Of a DNA stretch of 64,000 nucleotides, positions 26,350 to 34,528 are shown in pieces. Each line of letters begins with the position of its first letter. Within the stretch, counting starts at the first letter, position 1. This DNA is from SG8-41 sp035649495 (lineage in GTDB: Bacteria > Pseudomonadota > Gammaproteobacteria > Burkholderiales > SG8-41), in assembly GCA_035649495.1 (NCBI GenBank), contig DASRJL010000147.1, forward strand, positions 16,810-80,809. Reading direction: 5' to 3'. The notes below the pieces were generated by a model. That model searched no databases, was not told where the DNA came from, and saw only the letters and a list, made by a program, of their open reading frames with translations. The position numbers were made by a program, and so were the translations under genes.

Positions 26350-26688
26350 CTACTCACCATCCGGCAGCGCCCCGGCCTTCGTCTTGAAGCTCACGAAGCG
26401 GGTTCCGTCCTCCAGCGCGATCTGCTCGTGCTCCTGGTCGCTCAAGATCAACGCCACTTCGCCCGGGCCGATGTCGCGGGTCTCGTCGCCTACCCGCATC
26501 CTCAGCCGTCCGGAGATGACGAGCATCATCTGCTCGCTCTTGTGGTGGTGCGGTTTCGCCCCGGTGCCCTTCGGTTCCGTGTAGTAGCCGATCTCGAGCT
26601 CGTCGCCGGCGATGGTCGGACCGTGGGCGGTGGAATGGCCCGGGGCGACTATGGCGCCCGGTATTTCGTCCAGCTTGAAAAATGGCAT
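26350..26688 (-). CDS. cupin-domain protein
   Basis: 112 aa, a single cupin barrel. Motif 1 is GAKPHHHKSEQMMLVISG with three consecutive His and a Glu for metal binding; motif 2 is IGPGEVALILSDQEHEQI. Small cupins of this kind bind Fe or Mn and act as isomerases, dioxygenases or sensors; the role is unknown. The start has GGGAGG upstream. It lies just downstream of the hydrolase at 26719, same strand, with a 7 bp period repeat between. Confidence 0.85.
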   Translation of the reverse strand: MPFFKLDEIPGAIVAPGHSTAHGPTIAGDELEIGYYTEPKGTGAKPHHHKSEQMMLVISGRLRMRVGDETRDIGPGEVALILSDQEHEQIALEDGTRFVSFKTKAGALPDGE

Positions 26689-26697
26689 GGTTCCTCC

Positions 26698-26733
26698 CTC
26701 AGCTCGAAACTTGAAACTTCAAACTGCAATTCC
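26698..26733. repeat. heptad repeat cluster
   Basis: CTCGAAA CTTGAAA CTTCAAA CTGCAAT, immediately before the stop of the 26719 hydrolase on the minus strand and overlapping its last codons. Confidence 0.55.
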
Positions 26734-27507
26734 GCCAAGGAATTGCAGCATAGCGCGATTGACCGGCCCGGGCGCCTCGAACTGCACCCAGTGGCCCGCG
26801 TGAGGTATGAGGTCCACGCGCACGTCGGACCTGGCCGCGCGCGCGGTGTCGGCACGCGCCCGGACGTCGGGGTATACCAGCACGTCCCGCTCGCCCCATA
26901 TCATCTGCACCGGGCACAGAATGCGGGCGAGCGTTGGCGGCATGATGTTGCTGAGGCTGAAGTGCCGCCCATCGAAGCGCGTGCGGCGGACGTTGGCGAG
27001 ATGGAGATCGACGGCCTCCTCGGTGATATTGCCAGGATCGGCGATCATGAGGACTGCCAGATTGTGGCGCAGCACTTTGCGCAAGGAGCCCGGTCCGGAC
27101 GCTTCGGGAGGGAACTGCCGCAAGTCCAGTGCGACGGGCGATCTGCCGAATCCGCCGGCGCCCAGCAGCGAGAGTCCGCTGACCCGCGTCCCCAGGCTGG
27201 CTGCACACAGGGCAGCGATCACCGCACCGAACGAAAACCCCGCGAGCTTCACCGGTTGCTTGCGGGCGATCTCGGCCACGGCCGCCGCAACCAGCGCCAC
27301 ATAGTCGTCGTTGGGGGTGTCTTTCGCCACTACCGGCGAATCGCCGTAGCCGGGCATGTCGAGCAGGTGCAGCGTGAACCGGCCCGCCAGCGCATCGATG
27401 TTGCGCGTCCAGTGGTTCCAGGAACCCATGCCGCCGTGGACCAGGACGAGGGGCTCGCCGGCGCCGGTGATGCGCGCAGCGAGGCCCGAGATGGTTGTCT
27501 TCTTCAT
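26719..27507 (-). CDS. alpha/beta hydrolase, meta-cleavage-product-hydrolase-like
   Basis: 262 aa. PLVLVHGGMGSWNHW (residues ~19-33), nucleophile elbow LAGFSFGAV with Ser92, GERDVLVYPD with the acid, and PHAGHWVQFEAP with the catalytic His. The size and motifs fit C-C hydrolases of meta-cleavage pathways (BphD/HsaD type) and related esterases. That is compatible with the ring-cleavage dioxygenase at 3305, but the link is only by function. It is divergent from the Bug gene at 27584. Confidence 0.85.
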   Translation of the reverse strand: MKKTTISGLAARITGAGEPLVLVHGGMGSWNHWTRNIDALAGRFTLHLLDMPGYGDSPVVAKDTPNDDYVALVAAAVAEIARKQPVKLAGFSFGAVIAALCAASLGTRVSGLSLLGAGGFGRSPVALDLRQFPPEASGPGSLRKVLRHNLAVLMIADPGNITEEAVDLHLANVRRTRFDGRHFSLSNIMPPTLARILCPVQMIWGERDVLVYPDVRARADTARAARSDVRVDLIPHAGHWVQFEAPGPVNRAMLQFLGGIAV

Positions 27508-27583
27508 CTGCCCTGAGAAAATGGTGGATTATCCGGGTGCCGGGCCGATTCGTCACGCGGGTTCGTATGGTAGTGTTGCGAAT

Positions 27584-28579
27584 ATGAGCTTGAAGCTGCG
27601 CAGATTGGGAGTCGTCGGAGGTTTCCTGTGCTGTGCCGGTGCGCTGGCGGCGCCGTTGCTCGCGGCTGCCGCCGATCCGGCGTACCCCGTGCGGCCGGTG
27701 CGCATCATCGCGCCGTTTCCGCCGGGCTCGGGGGTGGACATCATCGCGCGCGTAATAGGGCAGGCGTTGACGGATGCCTGGAAGCAGACGTTCGTCGTGG
27801 AGAACCGGCCGGGCGCAGGCGGCACGATAGGCTCGGATCTCGCCGCCAAGGCGCCACCCGACGGCTACACGCTCCTGCTCGGCAACGTGAGCACGCTCGC
27901 GATCGGACCCCATCTCTATCGCAACCTGCCATACGACCCGCTGCGCGATTTCGCGCCGATCACGCACATCACGTCGATGGGGAGTGTGCTGCTCGTCCAT
28001 CCGTCCGTGCCGGCGCGCTCGATGAAGGAGCTCGTCGCCCTCGCCCGCGCGAAGCCGCGCTCGCTCACCTATGCCTCCGCGGGCAGCGGGACCACTACGC
28101 ACCTCGGCATGGAGCTCCTCAAGTCCATGGCGAAGATCGACATGGTGCACGTTCCGTACAAGGGCAGCGCTGCGGCGCTGACCGACCTCATTGCAGGCCA
28201 TCTCCAGGTAATGATGTCGACCATCGCCACGTCGCAGGGGCACGTCAAGGCGGGCAAGCTGCGGGCACTGGGCGTAACGACCCTCAAGCGAATGGATCTA
28301 CTTCCCGACGTGCCCTCCATCAACGAAGCGCTGTTCCCGGGATTCGAAGTGATCGTGTGGCAGTCCATGGTGGCGCCGGCGCGCACGCCGGAGGCGATCG
28401 TCATGCGGCTCAACGCGGAGATCGTGCGAATTCTGCGCACGCCCGCGATGAAGGAGCACCTGACGAACCAGGGACTGGAGGCGGTGGGCAACTCGCCGAA
28501 GGAGTTTGGCGAGTTCATCAAATCGGAAAACGCGAAATGGGCGAAAGTGGTAAGAATATCCGGAGCAACGGTTGACTAG
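27584..28579 (+). CDS. Bug family periplasmic substrate-binding protein
   Basis: 331 aa. The signal peptide runs to about residue 29 (LLAAAA before DPAYPVRPVRIIAPFPPGSGVD). Family blocks are FVVENRPGAGGTIGSD, PPDGYTLLLGN, LTYASAGSGTTTHLG, HVPYKGSAAAL and KRMDLLPDVPSINEA. The ATG at 27584 gives a proper signal peptide; the frame is open for 228 bp before it but that part lies opposite the hydrolase. A MITE-like repeat starts 2 bp after the stop. Confidence 0.9.
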   Translation: MSLKLRRLGVVGGFLCCAGALAAPLLAAAADPAYPVRPVRIIAPFPPGSGVDIIARVIGQALTDAWKQTFVVENRPGAGGTIGSDLAAKAPPDGYTLLLGNVSTLAIGPHLYRNLPYDPLRDFAPITHITSMGSVLLVHPSVPARSMKELVALARAKPRSLTYASAGSGTTTHLGMELLKSMAKIDMVHVPYKGSAAALTDLIAGHLQVMMSTIATSQGHVKAGKLRALGVTTLKRMDLLPDVPSINEALFPGFEVIVWQSMVAPARTPEAIVMRLNAEIVRILRTPAMKEHLTNQGLEAVGNSPKEFGEFIKSENAKWAKVVRISGATVD

Positions 28580-28580
28580 C

Positions 28581-28896
28581 TAGAAGCCATCTCGAAAAGA
28601 CCCGTTTCCTATGCAAGGTGGAGGGTTGACTACATCAATGGTATGCCGACGCTTGCGGGAACCGCCAGGGTTGTGTGATTCATCACACGTCCTGATTCAA
28701 CGCATCAAGTGGTGTGAATTACGGATTCCAAGTCCCACGCGTTCTCCGGCAAGTGCTGGCGACGCTTGTATCGTCGCCATCCGACACCCCGAACTTGATG
28801 GCACTGATTTCGTGGGACACCGAAGATGGAAAGTCGTCCCGGGACTCGCCGGGACTCGCGGATGTCTTAGACGGTCGTTCATGAGATAGCTTCTGG
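28581..28896 (+). mobile_element. MITE-like dispersed repeat, copy 2
   Basis: About 316 bp, the least degraded copy. Ends are AGAAGCCATCTCGAAAAGAC on the left and AGATAGCTTCTGG on the right, an imperfect terminal inverted repeat of about 13 bp. It has no transposase. It fills the gap between the Bug gene and a cupin gene whose start lies 29 bp beyond the right end. It shares its whole length with copy 1 and, inverted, with 57503-57785. Confidence 0.8.
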
Positions 28897-28924
28897 AAGC
28901 TCAATTCCCGGATGGGTGATTGAA

Positions 28925-29401
28925 ATGAGCCAATCGGAATCGAAGTGGAAGTTTCACGGCGTGCGGGTCGTGCATGCGAACGAGCTCGACCCGAACACGG
29001 CGCAGACGCCGGGGATGAATCGCGCGGCGGCGATTACTCATGCGCGCGCAGGGGCGGAGAAGCTGTGGGCCGGCACCGTGGTGATCCATCCCAAGGCAAA
29101 GACCGGCGCGCACCACCACGGCCCGGTGGAAAGCGTGATCTACGTCGTGAGCGGCCGCGCGCGGATGCGCTGGGGCGACAAGCTCGAATTCGTGGCCGAG
29201 GCCGGACCCGGCGATTTCATCTACGTGCCCCCGTACGTGCCGCACCAGGAGATCAACGCGAACGACGACGAGCCGCTCTCGTGCGTGCTGGTGCGAAGCG
29301 GCCAGGAGCCGGTGGTGGTCAACCTCGACATCCCGGTGGTGGAGAGGCCCGAGGAGGTGCACTGGGTGGACAACATCCATCCGGCGCCCAAACCACAGTG
29401 A
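28925..29401 (+). CDS. cupin-domain protein
   Basis: 158 aa. One cupin barrel with TGAHHHGPVESVIYVVSGRARMRWG (metal His pair and Glu-like position) and GPGDFIYVPPYVPHQEIN. The family sits beside many degradative enzymes. The ATG at 28925 was chosen; a GTG at 28916 is close by. The RBS is weak. The start region abuts the MITE end, so the original promoter may have been replaced or supplied by the element. Confidence 0.82.
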   Translation: MSQSESKWKFHGVRVVHANELDPNTAQTPGMNRAAAITHARAGAEKLWAGTVVIHPKAKTGAHHHGPVESVIYVVSGRARMRWGDKLEFVAEAGPGDFIYVPPYVPHQEINANDDEPLSCVLVRSGQEPVVVNLDIPVVERPEEVHWVDNIHPAPKPQ

Positions 29402-29404
29402 CCG

Positions 29405-29451
29405 GGCGCGTCGAGGGGCGGAGCAGGGGCCCCGGTTTCCGGGGATGCGAC
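29405..29451 (+). repeat. GC-rich REP-like hairpin, copy 1
   Basis: CGTCGAGGGGCGGAGCAGG followed by GGCCCCGGTTTCCGGGGATG. CCCCGG and CCGGGG pair around TTT. Related sequences are at 38132-38182 (opposite strand) and 40160-40193. Confidence 0.6.
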
Positions 29452-29524
29452 CCCCGGTGACGCGTGGGGCGGCCGACCATGATGTCTCCGATTTTCGTGT
29501 TGCCTTGGCAGAGGCCGCCGTCCA

Positions 29525-29983
29525 GTGACTGGTATAGAGCAAACTGGTGAGCGGTGTGTGACGGGACCGGTCACGGGTCACGAGTCACGAGTCACGCCCT
29601 CCGGATTTTCTCTGTTCCCTCGACACCGTGTCCTGCGCATTGCGGCGGTGATCTGGTTGGTGCTGGCTGCGGCACTGCTCGTCGTGATGCTGCTGCGGCC
29701 CGAGATGCAGGCAGGCGAGCGACGGGCCCTTTCCGTACTGATGCCGCTCTACTTCATGAGTTTGCCGCTGGGTCATGCCGGGCTGCTGGCGGTCGGCAGG
29801 CTGAAGGTGGAGCTTTATTGGAACAACGAGTTCGTGCCCGCGGTTTTTACCGAGGGCATGGTGCTGTGGATCCTGCTGATGCTGCTGGGTTACGTGCAAT
29901 GGTTTCTTCTGCTGCCAATGATCTCCGGGAGGATCCGCCGGCTGGGACACGCGTACTCCGCCTGGAGGGTCTCGGCAAAGTAG
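29525..29983 (+). CDS. small integral membrane protein, unknown
   Basis: Up to 152 aa. Three hydrophobic segments are seen: VLRIAAVIWLVLAAALLVVM, LMPLYFMSLPLGHAGLLA and EGMVLWILLMLLGYVQWFLLL. I do not recognise the family. The start is uncertain: GTG at 29525 or 29558 would include residues encoded by a heptad repeat (TGPVTGHESRVTP), while GTG near 29630 would start the first membrane helix. It is just upstream of the VOC-family gene and may be co-transcribed. Confidence 0.6.
   Translation: MTGIEQTGERCVTGPVTGHESRVTPSGFSLFPRHRVLRIAAVIWLVLAAALLVVMLLRPEMQAGERRALSVLMPLYFMSLPLGHAGLLAVGRLKVELYWNNEFVPAVFTEGMVLWILLMLLGYVQWFLLLPMISGRIRRLGHAYSAWRVSAK
29544..29596. repeat. heptad repeat cluster
   Basis: GTGAGCG GTGTGTG ACGGGACCG, then GTCACGG GTCACGA GTCACGA GTCACGC. 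It may overlap the N-terminal codons of the membrane protein. Confidence 0.55.
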
Positions 29984-30016
29984 TGCGGTTTCAGAAATTT
30001 AGCAAAGGAGAGCTTT

Positions 30017-30427
30017 ATGGGAGCCAGAATCAGACACATCGCCATCGCCACGCAGGATCCCGACAAGGTCGCGAGCTTCTTCAAGCAGGCTTTCGGGCTG
30101 CAGCAGGTCGGGGTGGCCAACTCGGACCTTGCTACCGGCTATTTCCTGACCGACGGCTACTTGAACCTCGCCATTCTCAAGTTCAAGAACGACTACGCCG
30201 CGTATACGGAAGGGGGACCACGTTACGAGGGTCTGCACCACATCGGCTTCAAGGTCGACAGCCTTGAAGAAGCGCGCAAGCAGGTAGAGGGCGCCGGAGG
30301 GTCGTTCAAACCCATGGGCGGCAAGACGACCGGCCAGGGACTGGTCGACGCCGAGGTGAAATTCTATCTGCCGAACGAGGTGCGGATCGACATCTCGGAA
30401 AAGGGGTGGATGACCCTCACCATGTGA
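30017..30427 (+). CDS. VOC family (glyoxalase/extradiol-dioxygenase fold) protein
   Basis: 136 aa. The first VOC module starts IRHIAIATQDPDKVASFFKQAFGLQQVG (His8 as metal ligand); the second contains GLHHIGFKVDSLEEARKQVEGAGGSF (His) and ends EVKFYLPNEVRIDISEKG (Glu/Asp ligand). This is the paired beta-alpha-beta3 metal-binding fold used by lactoylglutathione lyases, epimerases and dioxygenases. Which reaction applies cannot be told. RBS AAAGGAG lies upstream. Confidence 0.88.
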   Translation: MGARIRHIAIATQDPDKVASFFKQAFGLQQVGVANSDLATGYFLTDGYLNLAILKFKNDYAAYTEGGPRYEGLHHIGFKVDSLEEARKQVEGAGGSFKPMGGKTTGQGLVDAEVKFYLPNEVRIDISEKGWMTLTM

Positions 30428-30453
30428 CGGCTGCGCGAACGCTCGCCGCGATC

Positions 30454-30526
30454 GTCAAACATTGTCCCCTCCTGCCATCGCGCGCGTCGCTGGCTTGCTC
30501 GCGCGGGTGATCGGGACACGTTGGGT
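30454..30526 (+). repeat. weak attC-like site
   Basis: GTCAAAC at 30454 and GTTGGGT at 30520-30526 resemble the outer core sites of an integron attC (RYYYAAC and GTTRRRY). Inside, TGTCCC pairs with GGGACA and CGCGCG with CGCGCG. It lies just before the YdeI-like gene. The left core has one mismatch. Confidence 0.35.
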
Positions 30527-30547
30527 GAAACAGACACGGTTCGACTT

Positions 30548-30799
30548 ATGACTACTCAAAAGATCGTGGGCGGCACGGCGCATAAACTGCCGGCAGACTT
30601 CCGGAAAGCCATCGAGTCCAACGCCGCTGCGAAGAGCGTCTGGACCGATATCACCCCTCTGGCGCGAAACGAGTGGATCTGTTGGGTGACATCTGCCAAG
30701 AAAGAAGAGACTAGAAAACGCCGCATCGAGGTCGGCATCGATAAGCTGCGCGGAGGCATGCGTAGGCCGTGCTGTTGGCCCGGATGCCCGCACCGCTGA
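30548..30799 (+). CDS. YdeI/OmdA (OmpD-associated) family protein, short form
   Basis: 83 aa. It contains LPADFRKAIESNAAAKSVWTDITPLARNEWICWVTSAKKEETRKRRIEVGIDKL and ends RRPCCWPGCPHR, the C-terminal region typical of YdeI/OmdA proteins. The family is linked with bacteriocin resistance or OmpD, with no known reaction. Longer members carry an extra N-terminal domain. It is followed 31 bp later by an attC-like site, the usual position of a gene in an integron cassette. Confidence 0.8.
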   Translation: MTTQKIVGGTAHKLPADFRKAIESNAAAKSVWTDITPLARNEWICWVTSAKKEETRKRRIEVGIDKLRGGMRRPCCWPGCPHR

Positions 30800-30830
30800 G
30801 GACTGGGACGGATGAACCTATGCGAACGCC

Positions 30831-30923
30831 GCCTGACCATGCGCTGCAGCGAACCCGGCCATCGCGTTCCGGTTGCAATCCACGCCTCCCGCGAGCCGGG
30901 TCGCTGAGCTTGGGGCGTTAGGT
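30831..30923 (+). repeat. attC-like integron recombination site
   Basis: The right core is GTTAGGT (30917-30923), a perfect GTTRRRY; the left core is GCCTGAC, one mismatch from RYYYAAC. The arms CAGCGAACCCGGC (30848-30860) and GCCGGGTCGCTG pair over 12 bp with one extra A, as expected of an extrahelical base. CGCTGAGCTTGGGGCGTTAG resembles right ends of known environmental attC sites. It sits between two small genes. There is no integrase in the window. Confidence 0.65.
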
Positions 30924-30935
30924 ACTGGGAAGAGA

Positions 30936-31250
30936 ATGGCGGAATACTCGAAGAAAGAGCGCGTCGAACTGCGCCGCCTTGCATCGCAGGCGTACGAGCG
31001 CGAGCTCGGAAGCCATCTTGCGGAATTGGACAAATCGTTCTCCGAATGGCGCAACGGAACACTATCGAGTTCAGATCTGTCGCAAAAGATCCACGAGTTT
31101 CACCAGCATGCGGCGCGAGACGTTTGGTCGATGTACCAAACACCGCACGAGGCGATGCTGGTTACTCGGGCGCTCGAGTTGGGTATCCTTCGAGACGCTG
31201 AAGTGCCGGCAACGCTCCGGGAAAAACTGAAGGCGAAAGCGGTTTTCTGA
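30936..31250 (+). CDS. hypothetical protein, probable cassette gene
   Basis: 104 aa. A charged helical protein, MAEYSKKERVELRRLASQAY..., with SEWRNGTLSSSDLSQKIHEFH, DVWSMYQTPHEAMLVTRALELGIL and a basic end KLKAKAVF. I do not recognise the family and see no signal peptide, membrane segment or catalytic motif. The ATG at 30936 begins 13 bp after the attC-like site, typical of integron cassettes. No second attC could be found after its stop. Confidence 0.6.
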   Translation: MAEYSKKERVELRRLASQAYERELGSHLAELDKSFSEWRNGTLSSSDLSQKIHEFHQHAARDVWSMYQTPHEAMLVTRALELGILRDAEVPATLREKLKAKAVF

Positions 31251-31749
31251 TGTCTCCGGCCAAACTTCCTAGCCTCGACAGGGGCGGGTGGTCGGGGGCG
31301 GGCTCGTGGGCCCACTCCAAAAGAAGGTAGGGACGTGCGGAAAGCCACCGTCCTGCTGTTCTCGATCGACTGTGGCTGATTGACAATTCCTCGCGCATGG
31401 GTTGGGCGTGGGCTCGGCGACCGTGGAGGCGTCCGAGCAGTCGCAGACCGGCTCGGGAATTCGGGCGAGCACTGTCGAACCACACAGATGCAGCCATTGG
31501 CACAACCTATACGCGTAGACGGCGCGAACAAGAACGACGGCAGTGCGTGAGTTGCGCAGACCGCCGAGCCGCCGAGCCGGTCGAGCAGCGCAGGATGAAA
31601 CCGCAACGAGCTTGCGAGGCCGCGGCGCCGATTCGGGCGACGAGACCATGTCCAACCCGGGCGCTCCTTCTCTCCCATAACCGCAATTGCTCCTAGTCCG
31701 ACCCGGGTCTATAGTGCCCTGACATCGAACGAAAGCGGGGGTTCAGGTT
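31251..31749. other. 499 bp without a supported gene
   Basis: The stretch lies between the cassette-like gene and the luciferase-like gene. It contains GC-rich palindromic bits (for example CGTGGGCCCACTCC). Short frames on either strand have no recognisable protein features. It may be degraded cassette DNA, but I see no attC with paired arms. The promoter of the 31750 gene should lie in the last 60 bp. Confidence 0.5.
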
Positions 31750-32805
31750 ATGGAATTCGGCATTTTCAACCTGATGGGCGCGCGCGATCCGAGTACGTCG
31801 GCGGCGCAGGTATTCGGCGAGGTCGCCGAGCAGACGAAGCTGGCCGACGAGCTGGGGTATTCGATCGCGTGGTTCGCCGAGCATCATTTCTCGAACTACT
31901 GCCTGTGCGCATCGCCCCTGCTGATGGTGACGCACTGCGCGTCGATGACGAAGAAGATCCGGCTCGGCACCGCCGTGGTCGTCGTGCCTTTGTACAACCC
32001 GGCGCGCCTGCTCGCCGAGATTGCCACGGCCGACGCCTTGTCGAACGGGCGGCTCGTGCTCGGGATCGGCGCCGGTTACCAGCCCTACGAATTCGAGCGC
32101 TTCGGCGTCGATCTCAAGCAGAACCTCGAGATGACGAACGAGTTCAGCGACATCCTCGACCTCGCTTTCAGCAGGGATTTTTTCAGCTACAACGGCAAGC
32201 ACTACCGCATGCCGGAAACGCACATCCCGGCGCGGCCGGTGCAGAAGCCGCTGCCGATCTACGTCGCCGGTCATACGCAGGCGATGTTCCGCGCCGCCGC
32301 GCAGCACGGTTACCGGGTGCTGACGTCGGGACGGACCGGCGGCGCCAAGCTGCTGGCCGAGCAGTACGCCGATCTGGTTGCCGCGTTTGCCGCCGAGAAC
32401 GTGCCGGTGTCCCGCGCGCATATGACCGTGAACCGCTTTGCCCACATCACCAATAGCCGCGACGAGGCGATGCGCTTCGCGGAGAACGCGCGCTATCAGT
32501 CGCGGCTCGCGTCGAGCCTGAGGCGCCGGAAGGAGGTCATGCAGGGCACGGTTCTCGTCGACGTGCCGTTCCCCGACGAGCCGACGCTGGAGACCATCTG
32601 CGACAACCTGCTGATCGGCGACGTCGAGACGGTCGCGGAGAGGCTCGTCGGCGAGATCCATGCGGGCAAGCCCGTGCACGTGTGCTTTTCGTTCAAGGTC
32701 GGCAACACGCCGCACAAGGCCGCGATGCGCTCGATGGAGCTGATGATAGGCGAGGTCAAGCCGCGGGTCGAAAAGGCGCTCGGGCCGCTCGCGCAGGTCG
32801 CTTAG
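31750..32805 (+). CDS. LLM-class flavin-dependent monooxygenase
   Basis: 351 aa. The luciferase-like TIM barrel is seen in MEFGIFNLMGA, YSIAWFAEHHFSNYCLCASPLL, IRLGTAVVVVPLYNPARLLAEIATADALSNGRLVLGIGAGY and KPLPIYVAGH. The family uses reduced FMN supplied by a reductase to oxidise alkyl or aromatic substrates. It is cytosolic. The next gene, 21 bp later, is a paralog of the same class. The pair is probably one operon with two different oxygenase subunits or two enzymes. Confidence 0.9.
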   Translation: MEFGIFNLMGARDPSTSAAQVFGEVAEQTKLADELGYSIAWFAEHHFSNYCLCASPLLMVTHCASMTKKIRLGTAVVVVPLYNPARLLAEIATADALSNGRLVLGIGAGYQPYEFERFGVDLKQNLEMTNEFSDILDLAFSRDFFSYNGKHYRMPETHIPARPVQKPLPIYVAGHTQAMFRAAAQHGYRVLTSGRTGGAKLLAEQYADLVAAFAAENVPVSRAHMTVNRFAHITNSRDEAMRFAENARYQSRLASSLRRRKEVMQGTVLVDVPFPDEPTLETICDNLLIGDVETVAERLVGEIHAGKPVHVCFSFKVGNTPHKAAMRSMELMIGEVKPRVEKALGPLAQVA

Positions 32806-32826
32806 ACTCACCCCTCGACACTCGTC

Positions 32827-33765
32827 ATGACCGTGCACGTCGGATACCTGCTGCCAACCCGCGAGTCGGTCATGGAGGGCCGCCCCCAGGCGGAGCCGCT
32901 GCTCAATCTTGCCGAGCGGGCGGAAGGGCTCGGCTACGATTCCGTCTGGGTAGGCGATTCCGTGCTCGCCCGCCCGCGCCACGAGCCGCTCACGCTGCTC
33001 GCCGGCGTCGCGGCAAGAACGAGGCACGTGAAGCTCGGCACGGCCGTGCTGCTGCCGGCGCTCCGCAACCCCGTGCTGCTCGCTCATCAGGTCGCCACTC
33101 TCGACCAGGTGAGCTCGGGCCGGCTCATACTCGGCGTCGGCATCGCTACCGACGTTCCCAACATCCGCGCCGAGTTCCGCTCAGTGGGAGTGCCGTTCGA
33201 GAAGCGCGTCGGCACGTTGATGGAAGGCATGCGCCTCTGCAAGGCGCTGTGGGCCGGGAAACCGGTGGACTGGGACGGCCGCTGGCACGTCGAGCAGGGC
33301 GTGATCGGACCGACGCCGCACCAGCCGGGCGGACCGCCTATCTGGGGCGGGGGCTCGGCTCCCGCTGCGCTCGAGCGGGCGGCGCGGCATTTCGACGGCT
33401 GGTTCCCGAACGGGCCCGATGCGAAGCGCTGGGGCGAGCAGTGGCGCCAGGTGCAGGCCATGGCGCGCGAGGCCGGGCGCAAGCCGGGGGCGCCGGAAGC
33501 GGCGCTCTACCTGACGCTCGCGGTCGACGAAAACGCGGCCAGGGCAGGTGAGCGAATGGACGATTTTCTGTCGGCGTATTACGGCCAACGCCCCGACGTC
33601 ATGAAAAAGCGTCAGGCCTGCTTTTCGGGCCCGGCCGCGGCGGCGGCGGAATGGCTGAACGGCTACGTGCAGGAAGGCGCCGGCTACCTCGTCCTGCGCT
33701 TTGCCGGCGACCATGAACGCCACCTGGAAACCTTCGCGAAAGTCCGAGAGAAGTTAGGAAAATGA
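32827..33765 (+). CDS. LLM-class flavin/F420-dependent oxidoreductase
   Basis: 312 aa. It shows the same barrel with MTVHVGYLLPTRESV, YDSVWVGDSVLARPRHEPLTLL, VKLGTAVLLPALRNPVLLAHQVATLDQVSSGRLILGVGIATD and GPPIWGGGSAPAALERAARHFDGWFPNG. It is slightly shorter than the upstream paralog and closer in layout to F420-type members, but FMN use is equally possible. No reductase gene is adjacent. It ends 139 bp before a cupin gene. Confidence 0.88.
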   Translation: MTVHVGYLLPTRESVMEGRPQAEPLLNLAERAEGLGYDSVWVGDSVLARPRHEPLTLLAGVAARTRHVKLGTAVLLPALRNPVLLAHQVATLDQVSSGRLILGVGIATDVPNIRAEFRSVGVPFEKRVGTLMEGMRLCKALWAGKPVDWDGRWHVEQGVIGPTPHQPGGPPIWGGGSAPAALERAARHFDGWFPNGPDAKRWGEQWRQVQAMAREAGRKPGAPEAALYLTLAVDENAARAGERMDDFLSAYYGQRPDVMKKRQACFSGPAAAAAEWLNGYVQEGAGYLVLRFAGDHERHLETFAKVREKLGK

Positions 33766-33904
33766 ATGAGTCAGAGGGTTCGATCTTCGCCTGATCCAAT
33801 TTGAGCGTCGCGCGTGCCAACAGCGGGGCGCAAATGCAGCGCTCCCTTTACCAAGAATCGACCTCCGGGTGCTATGGATCGAAAACCTGGAAAGGAGAAA
33901 TGCC

Positions 33905-34369
33905 ATGAATAAGCCTCTGACCTCTGCTGAAGCCGTTGCGCAGCAGGATATGAAGCTGCTGAAATCGTTCCGCAGCACGACACCCTTTGCTCCCGGACGG
34001 CGGCCGTTCTTCAAGTACCGCGACCTGGGGCTCGAGGCCGCCACCGGCGGACGCATGCGCGCGTACCAGAACAACTCCATCGCCGGCATGACGGAGCCGA
34101 CCGGCTGGCACTACCACACCTGCGAAATGCAGTTCGTCTACGTGCTGAAAGGGAAGCTCGTCATCGAGTTCGAGGACGGCACCGTGGGGACCTTCACCGC
34201 CGGCGATTCGTTCTTCATTCCCGGCGGCGTGCGCCACAACGAGATCTATGTCTCGGAGGACAAGGAAGCGCTCGAAGTCTCGGTGCCCGGCAAGATCGGG
34301 ACGGTGAACTGCGAGCGGCCGGCAGATCTGCCGGAGAAATTGCGCGAAGTGAGCAACGAGCGGCCGTAA
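33905..34369 (+). CDS. cupin-domain protein
   Basis: 154 aa from the ATG at 33905 with AAAGGAGAAA 5 bp upstream. The metal motif is TGWHYHTCEMQFVYVLKGKLVIEFEDG (two His and Glu) and the second motif is FTAGDSFFIPGGVRHNEI. The N-terminal ~60 residues form an extension before the barrel. A role near the luciferase-like oxygenases is suggested only by position. The stop codon TAA is the first base-paired part of a hairpin. Confidence 0.85.
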   Translation: MNKPLTSAEAVAQQDMKLLKSFRSTTPFAPGRRPFFKYRDLGLEAATGGRMRAYQNNSIAGMTEPTGWHYHTCEMQFVYVLKGKLVIEFEDGTVGTFTAGDSFFIPGGVRHNEIYVSEDKEALEVSVPGKIGTVNCERPADLPEKLREVSNERP

Positions 34370-34430
34370 AAACCGGAGACGACCCCAGGCTCGCGGTCAG
34401 GGGATGGCTTCGGCTGTCCCCGGTTTTTAC
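34367..34430 (+). terminator. hairpin repeat unit 1 (bidirectional terminator)
   Basis: TAAAAACCGGAGAC pairs with GTCCCCGGTTTTTA (one G:A mismatch) across a 36 bp middle section. The A-run and T-run at the two ends would stop transcription from both sides. It lies between convergent genes and its near-copy is at 34463. Confidence 0.7.
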
Positions 34431-34462
34431 GAAGCTGCCCTGCCTTGCTTCGTTCGTTGGTT

Positions 34463-34526
34463 TTAAAAACCGGGGACGACCCCCGGCTCGTGGCCAGAGG
34501 ATCACCTGGCTGTCCCCGGTTTTTAC
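34463..34526 (+). terminator. hairpin repeat unit 2 (bidirectional terminator)
   Basis: TTAAAAACCGGGGAC pairs with GTCCCCGGTTTTTA. The inner part (GACCCCCGGCTCG) is shared with unit 1. Two tandem copies 96 bp apart lie between a plus-strand cupin and a minus-strand amidohydrolase. Confidence 0.7.
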
Positions 34527-34528
34527 GT

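Noticed and set aside
31251..31407. A third attC site after the 104-aa cassette gene
   Set aside because: GCCAAAC and GTTGGGC cores exist 140 bp apart, but the inner arms do not pair.
31269..31655. Two minus-strand frames in the 499 bp gap
   Set aside because: No RBS, no conserved motif and a composition typical of random GC-rich DNA.
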